DNA from: Lishizhenia sp.
GTDB lineage: Bacteria; Bacteroidota; Bacteroidia; Flavobacteriales_D; Crocinitomicaceae
Reading direction: 5' to 3'
DNA length: 6,778 nt
Assembly: GCA_007117055.1 (NCBI GenBank)
Contig: SKHH01000118.1
Location: 1-6,778, forward strand
Part shown: piece after piece, positions 1-5,629 of the stretch
Layout of the letters: each line of letters begins with the position of its first letter
Position numbering within the stretch: position 1 is the first letter of the stretch
Made by a program: the position numbers and the translations under genes
Notes under the pieces: model-generated
Told to the model about the DNA's origin: nothing
The model's database searches: none
Seen by the model: only the letters and a program-made list of their open reading frames with translations

Positions 1-385
1 ACTTTTTAATTGCATCTTTTTTATAGCTACTAAAAAAGTTCATCCAAATCAATCTACCACCCCGAAAAGTGATTGGGGCCATTAGTATTAAGACGGCCAA
101 AATATTTATAATATACACCCAATAAGGTGTTTCAGAATAGATTAAGTAAGTAAGAATAAATACCGCGACAGAGATAGCAACCGTCAAAGCGTAAGCTACA
201 TACATTGCACCATAAAAAAAACCGGTTTCAAGTTCGTATTTATGTCCGCATTCAGAACATTTCTCTTCCATTTTATCAAACTTGCTTGGATGAAAAACAT
301 TTTTGTAGGAAAAAACTTTACCCTCATGGCAAACAGGACACTTACCTCTAAAAACACTATATAAACGATTCCCTTTCCAGCTCAT
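1..385 (-). CDS. DUF983 zinc-ribbon membrane protein (partial, C-terminus beyond left edge)
   Basis: An open frame reads leftward from ATG at 385-383 to the window edge without a stop, giving 128 visible residues. Seen: a CPVC pair (Cys16, Cys19) and a CSEC pair (Cys43, Cys46) forming a likely four-Cys zinc ribbon, then the stretch YELETGFFYGAMYVAYAL (about 50-67), which is the signature of the DUF983 family, then two hydrophobic segments at about 62-84 and 88-107. The short Lys-rich tail (KKDAIKK) suggests that the end lies just outside the window, as family members are about 130 residues. Function is unknown; it is presumably an inner-membrane protein with a cytoplasmic metal-binding head. 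It lies 139 bp downstream of hemD on the same strand and probably has its own promoter, with a CRP-like palindrome at 430-445. Family identity is firm, role is not. Confidence 0.9.
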   Translation of the reverse strand, partial: MSWKGNRLYSVFRGKCPVCHEGKVFSYKNVFHPSKFDKMEEKCSECGHKYELETGFFYGAMYVAYALTVAISVAVFILTYLIYSETPYWVYIINILAVLILMAPITFRGGRLIWMNFFSSYKKDAIKK

Positions 386-400
386 AATTAAAATTTTCAA

Positions 401-429
401 CGAAGTTAACACATAAGCAAGATATACAA
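401..429 (-). promoter_or_regulatory. Candidate Bacteroidota-type promoter for DUF983 gene
   Basis: On the minus strand a TTG (429-427) is followed after 18 bases by TAACTTCG (408-401), one mismatch from the Bacteroidota -7 motif TAnnTTTG. The layout fits the known TTG-N17-23-TAnnTTTG promoter of the group. Transcription would be expected to start near 395-397, about ten bases before the ATG. This is a motif match only; the mismatch in the -7 box lowers confidence. Confidence 0.4.
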
Positions 430-445
430 TGTGACATAAATCACA
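430..445. promoter_or_regulatory. CRP-like operator TGTGA-N6-TCACA
   Basis: The sequence TGTGA (430-434), spacer CATAAA, TCACA (441-445) is a perfect inverted repeat and equals the core consensus bound by CRP-type regulators. It abuts the TTG of the candidate DUF983 promoter, and its centre (437.5) lies about 41 bp upstream of the predicted start site, the position of a class II activator site. The flanking bases do not extend the symmetry. Which Crp/Fnr-family protein, if any, binds it is unknown. Confidence 0.5.
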
Positions 446-477
446 AATTCGAAATAAAGGGACAGGAACAATCAAAG

Positions 478-489
478 TTCACTAGTGAA
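478..489. repeat. 12-bp perfect palindrome TTCACTAGTGAA
   Basis: A fully self-complementary 12-mer with CTAG at its centre lies 36 bp past the hemD stop and about 33 bp upstream of the CRP-like site. It could be a small operator or simply chance; as a hairpin it would have only a four-base-pair stem, so it is not a convincing terminator. Confidence 0.35.
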
Positions 490-524
490 TCATTCAAAGA
501 TGTCTTACACGATACAAATAAAAC

Positions 525-1274
525 CTACTTTTTTTTAAGCGCTTCTTTCACAAAGTTCTCAATAGCCATAGTCATAGATGGAGCCTGAGGTTGCGGCGCA
601 TGAATATCCAACCTTAAGTTATTATCTACGATAGCCTTAGCGGTTGTTGGTCCAAAAGCTGCAATTTTTGTGTCTTTTTGCTTAAAGTCTGGAAAATTTT
701 TCAATAATGACTCTATTCCGGATGGGGAAAAGAATACGAGGATATCATAATACACATCTTCCAAATCTGAAAGATCTGAAGCTACTGTTCTGTAGAGCAT
801 TACACGCGTATAATCAACACCACTTTTGTCAAGCGTATTCGGAATGCTCTCTCTAAGAATATCTGAGCATGGAAGTAAAAACTTTTCCTTTTTGTGCTTT
901 TTAATACTATCGATTAAATCTTCAATTGTTTGTTTACCAAAGAAAATTTTTCTTTTTCTGTAGGTCACATATTTTTGCAGATAATAGGCTACCGCTTCAG
1001 AAATACAAAAATACTTCATGGAAGTAGGTACTTCGAAGCGACATTCTTCTGCAATGCGGAAATAATGATCTACAGCAGTTTTAGAGGTTAAAATAACCGC
1101 TGTATGAGCTGCAAGATCTACTCTTTGAGCTCTAAACTCAGAAATCTCCACTCCTTCCACATGAATAAACGGTCTGAAATCTACTTTTAACCCGTACTTT
1201 TCAGCCAAAGCGTCGTAAGGGTTTTTACCAACTTCTGGTTGGGGTTGCGATACCAAAATTGTTTTAATACTCAA
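525..1274 (-). CDS. hemD: Uroporphyrinogen-III synthase (HemD)
   Basis: This cytoplasmic enzyme cyclises hydroxymethylbilane to uroporphyrinogen III with inversion of ring D, the fourth step of tetrapyrrole synthesis after glutamate-derived 5-aminolevulinate. The 249 residues have the two-lobed HemD layout. Visible family motifs are LTSKTAVDHYF (62-72), MLYRT with the conserved Tyr161, FFSPSGIESL (181-190), AAFGPTTAKAI (205-215) and APSMTMAIENFV (231-242); the whole chain closely resembles flavobacterial HemD. The start is TTG at 1274-1272: an in-frame TAA lies five codons upstream (1289-1287), the only other early candidate is the adjacent ATT, and the first in-frame ATG is Met86, far inside the conserved fold. 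The stop is TAG. It follows the DUF4271 gene by 55 bp and is probably co-transcribed with it. No strong ribosome binding site is seen. Confidence 0.95.
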   Translation of the reverse strand: MSIKTILVSQPQPEVGKNPYDALAEKYGLKVDFRPFIHVEGVEISEFRAQRVDLAAHTAVILTSKTAVDHYFRIAEECRFEVPTSMKYFCISEAVAYYLQKYVTYRKRKIFFGKQTIEDLIDSIKKHKKEKFLLPCSDILRESIPNTLDKSGVDYTRVMLYRTVASDLSDLEDVYYDILVFFSPSGIESLLKNFPDFKQKDTKIAAFGPTTAKAIVDNNLRLDIHAPQPQAPSMTMAIENFVKEALKKK

Positions 1275-1329
1275 AATTGCTTCGTATTAAGATTCAACAA
1301 ACAGTTAATTTATTGGTTTTCAGCAACTG

Positions 1330-2031
1330 CTACAAAAAGTAATCATAGATCACAAGTAGCGGCCAAATTTCCAAGGTGCAAAAGTACAAAATTAAATAAT
1401 ACCAAGGCATATTATTTTGAATTCCAAATCTAAAGCCTTTAACAAGCCTATATGTAAGTAATATAGTAACTACTAACAACGCTATCAAAAACACCTCTCT
1501 TGCCCAGTTCACATTTAATAGTAATACTGTTAAAAGCGGTAAAAAGCTGATTCCTAAAATCAAAAACGTTTGTTGCAAAAGTAGAACTTGCTGAACGCCC
1601 CCCTTCTTTATTTCTAAGAAATACTGAAAAGAACGCAACACTATCACTAAAAATAAATAATAAAAGAGAGGTATTAGAATCAACCCATAATAATTCGATT
1701 CAAAATAAATCAAAACACAATAAACTAAAGCACCAGAAGTAATACTATATATTAACAATAACCACCAAAACGATTTTAAAAAAGGCTGAACGTCTTCATT
1801 GTACGTCGTCCTCATATCCAATCGTAAAAAGAATGAAAATAACACATTTATAGCTTGTGGAAATCTGTATTTCACCCATGCTAATATCGCAATTGCTAAC
1901 AATAGTAAATAAATACAATAGCTCGGAAACAATTGCACTCTATCTAAAGCATCAAATCGTTCCGCTACTTCTGTTTTTTCCGGCTGATAAAAATAAAAGA
2001 AGTAAATCGCTATTTTCTGAATATTCCACAT
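1330..2031 (-). CDS. DUF4271 family six-helix membrane protein
   Basis: An integral membrane protein of 233 residues with about six hydrophobic helices, roughly at 36-55, 87-109, 116-135, 152-173, 178-196 and 210-230. The C-terminal stretch YYLILYFCTLEIWPLLV (211-227) is typical of DUF4271, a family known mainly from Bacteroidota and commonly found next to hemD, as here. No catalytic motif can be recognised and the function is unknown; the conserved pairing with hemD hints at a membrane role tied to haem or envelope physiology, but this is inference. It starts at ATG 2031-2029, with a perfect TACATTTG promoter-like box just upstream, and ends in TAG. It is first in the leftward gene string. 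Confidence 0.9.
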   Translation of the reverse strand: MWNIQKIAIYFFYFYQPEKTEVAERFDALDRVQLFPSYCIYLLLLAIAILAWVKYRFPQAINVLFSFFLRLDMRTTYNEDVQPFLKSFWWLLLIYSITSGALVYCVLIYFESNYYGLILIPLFYYLFLVIVLRSFQYFLEIKKGGVQQVLLLQQTFLILGISFLPLLTVLLLNVNWAREVFLIALLVVTILLTYRLVKGFRFGIQNNMPWYYLILYFCTLEIWPLLVIYDYFL

Positions 2032-2042
2032 AAATTTCGATA

Positions 2043-2050
2043 CAAATGTA
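2043..2050 (-). promoter_or_regulatory. Candidate -7 element TACATTTG for DUF4271-hemD transcription
   Basis: A perfect match to the Bacteroidota -7 motif TAnnTTTG lies 12 bases upstream of the DUF4271 ATG on the minus strand. It implies a very short leader of about six bases. No TTG is present at the usual upstream distance, so this is half a promoter only. Confidence 0.4.
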
Positions 2051-2115
2051 AGTTCGATTCATGACATATGCCATGTTTTAACATAATGTTTTCTTCAAAA
2101 TTGATAGCGTGTTAA

Positions 2116-2129
2116 TTGATTTAGATCAA
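2116..2129. promoter_or_regulatory. FNR-type box TTGAT-N4-ATCAA
   Basis: TTGAT (2116-2120), TTAG, ATCAA (2125-2129) is an exact match to the canonical FNR/anaerobox palindrome recognised by FNR-type members of the Crp/Fnr superfamily. It lies between divergent genes, with its centre about 84 bp upstream of the predicted DUF4271 start site and about 110 bp upstream of the predicted acyl-CoA dehydrogenase start site, so neither spacing is the classic -41.5. It may act at a distance, at an unseen promoter, or not at all. Confidence 0.45.
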
Positions 2130-2219
2130 AGAGTTGAAATGATTCAGACAAAAATGAAGAATACAGGAAAAAAGTATCAGTTCGCACAATCGAATACAGA
2201 CGGGTATAATTTATTTAAC

Positions 2220-2227
2220 TAATTTTG
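2220..2227 (+). promoter_or_regulatory. Candidate -7 element TAATTTTG for acyl-CoA dehydrogenase gene
   Basis: A perfect TAnnTTTG match that would start transcription near 2232 and leave a leader of about 85 bases before the ATG. No TTG is found at the normal -33 distance. A TATAAT hexamer at 2205-2210 is a rival, sigma70-like reading, though that consensus is less relevant in Bacteroidota. Confidence 0.4.
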
Positions 2228-2265
2228 CATGACAATACGAACAGTAAGAGCTTTTTCTTATTGAA

Positions 2266-2286
2266 TTTCGGTTCCGAAACTCGGAA
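2266..2286 (+). repeat. Overlapping inverted repeats in the gcdH leader
   Basis: Arm TTTCGG (2266-2271) is complementary to CCGAAA (2274-2279), separated by only two bases, while TTCCGA (2272-2277) is complementary to TCGGAA (2281-2286) with a three-base AAC loop. The two pairings share bases and cannot form together. An upstream weak pair TAAGA (2245-2249) with TCTTA (2256-2260) is also present. An operator or a leader fold are both possible; the stems are short. Confidence 0.35.
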
Positions 2287-2316
2287 AAAAACATTGAAAT
2301 TGGAAAAACAAATTAT

Positions 2317-3516
2317 ATGAAAACAGATTTATACAAACATCCTGATTATTATTTATTGGATGAGTTATATTCAGACGAACAAAAACTTGTTAGAGATACT
2401 GCTCGTTCGTGGGTAAAAAAAGAGGTTTCTCCTATCATTGATGAACATTATGAAAAGGCTACTTTTCCAATGCATATTTTAGGAGGATTAGGAGAAATAG
2501 GCGCCTTTGGCCCATATATACCAGAAGAATATGGAGGAGCTGGATTAGATCAGATTTCTTATGGTTTAATCATGCAAGAACTGGAAAGATGTGATAGCGG
2601 GCTGCGTTCAACTGCATCTGTACAAAGTTCTCTTGTTATGTATCCAATTTGGAAGTACGGATCAGAAGAACAAAAGAAGAAGTTCCTGCCAAAATTAGCA
2701 ACAGGAGAAATGATTGGTTGTTTTGGACTTACAGAACCGGATCATGGATCCAATCCTGGCGGGATGACAACCAACTTCAAAGATAAAGGAGATCACTACT
2801 TATTAAACGGTGCAAAAATGTGGATTTCGAACGCACCATTCGCTCAAATTGCTGTAGTTTGGGCAAAAGATGAAACGGGAAGAATCCATGGTTTAATTGT
2901 TGAAAGAGGAATGGAGGGGTTCTCTACCCCAGAAATGCACGGAAAATTATCCCTACGCGCTTCCGCTACCGGAGAGCTAATTTTTGAAAATGTAAAAGTC
3001 CCGAAAGAGAATTTACTTCCAGTTAGAAGTGGTCTTGGGGCTCCATTATCTTGCCTAGACTCTGCGCGATTCGGTATCGCTTGGGGGGCTTTAGGTGCTG
3101 CGATGGATTGCTATGATCAAGCCTTACGTTATTCCAAAGAGCGTACTCAATTTAATGTTCCGATTGGAGCTTTCCAATTGATACAAAAGAAATTGGCTGA
3201 AATGATTACTGAAATCACAAAAGCTCAGCTCTTAACCTTCAGGTTAGGTCAATTGCGCAATGAAGGAAGAGCAACTTCGGCACAAATTTCAATGGCAAAA
3301 CGAAACAACGTTGAGATTGCTTTGAACATTGCTAGGGAAGCTCGACAAATCCATGGAGGAATGGGTATTACTTCAGAGTATTCTATGATGCGCCATATGG
3401 CAAATTTAGAATCTGTAGTTACTTATGAAGGAACACACGACATCCACTTGTTAATCACAGGAATGGATGTGACCGGCATCCCTTCTTTTACCAGAGAAAT
3501 ACCAAGTAAAAAATAA
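2317..3516 (+). CDS. gcdH: Glutaryl-CoA dehydrogenase-type acyl-CoA dehydrogenase
   Basis: An FAD flavoprotein of the acyl-CoA dehydrogenase superfamily, predicted to oxidise and decarboxylate glutaryl-CoA to crotonyl-CoA in lysine/tryptophan breakdown, passing electrons to ETF in the cytoplasm. The 399 residues cover the full family length. Seen in order: N-terminal helical domain with EEYGGAGLD (70-78); RSTASVQSSLVMYPI (97-111), in which Arg97 matches the Arg known to bind the substrate's distal carboxylate; the flavin-site strand CFGLTEPDHGSNP (135-147); WISNAP (169-174); LSLRASATGEL; ERTQF (275-279); QIHGGMGITSEY (344-355); and YEGTHDIH (370-377) with Glu371 as catalytic base. The last motif and Arg97 favour glutaryl-CoA over straight-chain acyl-CoA dehydrogenases. 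ATG is preceded by an A-rich stretch, without a Shine-Dalgarno site. The efp gene follows after 32 bp. Confidence 0.92.
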   Translation: MKTDLYKHPDYYLLDELYSDEQKLVRDTARSWVKKEVSPIIDEHYEKATFPMHILGGLGEIGAFGPYIPEEYGGAGLDQISYGLIMQELERCDSGLRSTASVQSSLVMYPIWKYGSEEQKKKFLPKLATGEMIGCFGLTEPDHGSNPGGMTTNFKDKGDHYLLNGAKMWISNAPFAQIAVVWAKDETGRIHGLIVERGMEGFSTPEMHGKLSLRASATGELIFENVKVPKENLLPVRSGLGAPLSCLDSARFGIAWGALGAAMDCYDQALRYSKERTQFNVPIGAFQLIQKKLAEMITEITKAQLLTFRLGQLRNEGRATSAQISMAKRNNVEIALNIAREARQIHGGMGITSEYSMMRHMANLESVVTYEGTHDIHLLITGMDVTGIPSFTREIPSKK

Positions 3517-3522
3517 ATTAAT

Positions 3523-3530
3523 TATTTTTG
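3523..3530 (+). promoter_or_regulatory. Candidate -7 element TATTTTTG for efp
   Basis: A perfect TAnnTTTG match in the 32-bp gap between gcdH and efp, 18 bases before the efp ATG, which would leave a leader of about 12-13 bases. No -33 TTG is visible at the right distance. Because the gap has no convincing terminator, efp may be transcribed both from here and by read-through from gcdH. Confidence 0.35.
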
Positions 3531-3548
3531 AGCGCAAAAGTTTAGTAT

Positions 3549-4112
3549 ATGGCGACAACATCAGACATTAAAAATGGATTATGCATGAACATGAATGGTA
3601 AATTAGTTACTGTGATTGAGTTTCAGCATGTAAAACCAGGAAAAGGCCCTGCCTTTGTTCGTACAAAATTGAGAGAAATAGAGTCGGGAAAAGTTCTTGA
3701 TCACACATTTTCTGCTGGTCACAAGATAGAAACTGTTCGTATTGAAAGGAGACCATATCAGTATCTTTATCAAGAAGAGGCAGGGTTCAATTTCATGCAT
3801 ACCGAAACGTTTGAACAAGTTTTGATCCCTACAAAACTCATAGAAAAACCAGAATTCCTTCAAGAAGGTATGGTTTGCGAAATCACCTTTCATGCAGAAC
3901 AAGAACTGCCTTTATTGGTTGATTTACCTATGCATATTGAAGCGGAAATTACATATACAGAACCTGGGGTAAAAGGAGATACTGCAACAAACAGTTTAAA
4001 ACCAGCTACTATTGATACAGGCGCAGAGGTACGTGTACCGCTTTTTATTGACACTGGAGAACGTATCAAAATCGATACAAGAACAGGTACTTACGTAGAG
4101 CGAGTAAAATAA
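3549..4112 (+). CDS. efp: Translation elongation factor P
   Basis: EF-P binds between the P and E sites of the stalled ribosome and promotes peptide-bond formation at consecutive prolines. The 187 residues match the usual length and three-domain plan: a KOW-like domain I (about 1-65) and two OB-fold domains (about 66-128 and 129-187). The tip of domain I reads KPGKGPAF, placing the functional lysine at Lys32, followed by Gly33-Pro34. The C-terminal signature TYTEPGVKGDTATNSLKPAT (136-155) and the ending IDTRTGTYVERVK are classic EF-P. The PGKGP loop variant belongs to a class in which the lysine has been reported to work without the usual EpmA-type modification, so a modification enzyme need not be assumed. 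ATG start, weak A-rich upstream region, and a strong terminator 19 bp after the stop. Confidence 0.98.
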   Translation: MATTSDIKNGLCMNMNGKLVTVIEFQHVKPGKGPAFVRTKLREIESGKVLDHTFSAGHKIETVRIERRPYQYLYQEEAGFNFMHTETFEQVLIPTKLIEKPEFLQEGMVCEITFHAEQELPLLVDLPMHIEAEITYTEPGVKGDTATNSLKPATIDTGAEVRVPLFIDTGERIKIDTRTGTYVERVK

Positions 4113-4131
4113 ACTTTATTTAGAAATATTT

Positions 4132-4166
4132 AAGCCCAGTACAAATCGTATTGGGCTTTATTTTTT
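4132..4166 (+). terminator. Rho-independent terminator after efp
   Basis: Arm AAGCCCAGTAC (4132-4142), loop AAATC, arm GTATTGGGCTT (4148-4158) pair over 11 bases with one G-U, followed by TATTTTTT (4159-4166). This is the only strong intrinsic terminator in the window. Its T tract ends just 8 bases before the next ATG. Confidence 0.9.
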
Positions 4167-4174
4167 AATACAAC

Positions 4175-5629
4175 ATGCAAAATCTTATCCTTATTCATGG
4201 CGCTTTAGGTTGTGGTCTAGAATTAAAAGATCTTCAGAAACAACTATCAATTAACTTCAAAGTCCACATCTATGAAATCCCTGGTCACGGAAATCGATCT
4301 GATGAAATAAAAAAAATTGATTTTGAGTACTTAATTGAAGATTTTGATCAATTTTTTTCTTCAATTGGCCCTAGTTACATTTTTGGTTTTAGTTTGGGAG
4401 GATATTTAGCTTTATCCTATGCACAACAAACATCTAAAACGATACTAGGAATTATAACATTAGGAACAAAGTTTAATTGGTCGCCAGAAGAAGCCTTAAA
4501 CGAAACGAAAAAACTAAATCCTACTTTTTTAAAAGAAAAAGCATCGAGCTTTTACGACTACCTAGAAAAACTTCATAAACAAAATCTAAAACCACTTTTA
4601 TCAGCAACCGAAAAGTTTATGCTAACATTGGGGAATACGCCTCGAATAACAAGCAATAGTGTCAAAAGCATCACCTGTCCCGTTAGAATTTGCAGAGGAG
4701 GTAAAGACAAGATGGTAACCAGTGAAGAATCTATTGCTATTCAAAAAAACATTTCAAATAGTTTATATTTCGAAGTCCCTTCCTTTATTCATCCTATAGG
4801 TTTTTTGAAAGCTAATTTAGTTTCCCGATTTATAGAAAGTCAAATTCAATCTTTTAGTTATAACTTTATAAAAACAACAAATTATGGAACCATCAGCTAT
4901 CAGAAAATAAAAGGGTTTGACGAAAACAAACCTATATTACTATTTCTACATGAAGCGCTGGGTTCTATAGCACAATGGAAAAATTTTCCTGAGTTATTAT
5001 GTAAATCTGTTGAACATAATGGGATAATTATTGAGTTACAAGGATATGGATACTCCAGTGAATTTGAAGGAAAAAGAAATTCTGACTATCTACACCTATC
5101 GGGGTTCAAACAATTACCAGAAATCATCCATCACATTGGTGTAAAAAATGATATTATACTGATTGGGCATTCTGACGGTGGAACAAATGCCTTGTTTTTA
5201 GCCAAAAGGCTTCCACAACAAATAGTTGGAGTTGTCACAATGGCTGCTCACTGTATAAATGAACCTGAAACAAGAGCTGGAATTCCACCAGCAATTAATG
5301 CCTTTGAAAACGGGAAACTTATTGGTTTAGAATTGTATCATGGCAAAAAGACATCTAAGCTTTTTTACGACTGGGCGAATACATGGTTGTCTGACGATTT
5401 TGAAGATTGGAATATAATAAATGATATCAAAAACATCCAAGTTCCCGGTTTAATCATCCAAGGAGATAAAGATCAATATGGAACAAAAAAGCAGGTTGAA
5501 CTTATCGCTGCTTGTTTTGACAGTAAATCTCAACAAAAAATACTAGCTAATTGTGGCCATAGTCCTCATTTAGAAGCTCAACATGAAACAATTGAAATTA
5601 TAACAGAATGGATAAAAAATTACAAGTAA
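4175..5629 (+). CDS. Tandem two-domain alpha/beta-hydrolase (fusion)
   Basis: A 484-residue cytoplasmic protein (no signal peptide or membrane segment seen) made of two alpha/beta-hydrolase domains, about twice the length of a usual member. Domain 1 (about 3-220) has oxyanion strand LILIHGALG (4-12), nucleophile elbow GFSLGG with Ser73, Asp178 in RGGKDKMV and His206 in FIHPIG. Domain 2 (about 236-482), after a short linker, has LFLHEALGS (256-264), GHSDGG with Ser333, Asp433 in QGDKDQYG and His462 in CGHSPHLE, plus a lid-like insert at about 360-405. Both triads look intact, so both halves may be active. Domain 1 resembles short MenH/BioH-like hydrolases, domain 2 a bacteroidotal HEGLGS-type family; substrates cannot be predicted. 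The start is fixed: an in-frame TAA lies three codons upstream. The gene begins 8 bp after the efp terminator and overlaps the next gene by 22 bp. Confidence 0.9.
   Translation: MQNLILIHGALGCGLELKDLQKQLSINFKVHIYEIPGHGNRSDEIKKIDFEYLIEDFDQFFSSIGPSYIFGFSLGGYLALSYAQQTSKTILGIITLGTKFNWSPEEALNETKKLNPTFLKEKASSFYDYLEKLHKQNLKPLLSATEKFMLTLGNTPRITSNSVKSITCPVRICRGGKDKMVTSEESIAIQKNISNSLYFEVPSFIHPIGFLKANLVSRFIESQIQSFSYNFIKTTNYGTISYQKIKGFDENKPILLFLHEALGSIAQWKNFPELLCKSVEHNGIIIELQGYGYSSEFEGKRNSDYLHLSGFKQLPEIIHHIGVKNDIILIGHSDGGTNALFLAKRLPQQIVGVVTMAAHCINEPETRAGIPPAINAFENGKLIGLELYHGKKTSKLFYDWANTWLSDDFEDWNIINDIKNIQVPGLIIQGDKDQYGTKKQVELIAACFDSKSQQKILANCGHSPHLEAQHETIEIITEWIKNYK

Larger units (their letters stand above)
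386..524. other. Spacer between hemD and DUF983 gene
   Basis: No coding frame is supported here. It holds, in the leftward direction of transcription, a 12-bp perfect palindrome (478-489), a CRP-like inverted repeat (430-445), a TTG at 429-427 and a near-consensus -7 element at 408-401. No GC-rich hairpin followed by T residues is visible after the hemD stop, so read-through from hemD into the DUF983 gene is also possible. Confidence 0.7.
2032..2316. other. Divergent intergenic region
   Basis: This 285-bp AT-rich spacer separates two divergently read genes and contains no supported coding frame. From left to right it holds a minus-strand TACATTTG box (2050-2043), an FNR-type palindrome (2116-2129), an 8-bp direct repeat GAATACAG (2159-2166 and 2192-2199), a TATAAT hexamer (2205-2210), a plus-strand TAATTTTG box (2220-2227) and small inverted repeats in the presumed leader of the acyl-CoA dehydrogenase gene. 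Confidence 0.8.

Noticed and set aside
1267..1300. CAATTTTG with upstream TTGs as a hemD promoter
   Set aside because: The near -7 motif overlaps the TTG start codon of hemD, so transcription would begin inside the gene; it cannot supply the full hemD message.
1322..1331. Inverted repeat AGCA-AC-TGCT at the end of the DUF4271 gene
   Set aside because: Four-base arms with a two-base loop and no clear T tract in the direction of transcription; likely chance.
1239..1433. Plus-strand open frame of 64 codons across the hemD-DUF4271 junction
   Set aside because: It overlaps the 5' end of hemD and the 3' end of the DUF4271 gene on the other strand, has no recognisable motif and looks like a chance frame.
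3525..3543. Hairpin TTTTG-AGCG-CAAAA as a terminator between gcdH and efp
   Set aside because: The stem has a single G-C pair and is followed by only three T residues; it is too weak to call.
3603..3902. Minus-strand open frame of 99 codons inside efp
   Set aside because: It lies entirely within the well-supported efp gene and has no family resemblance.
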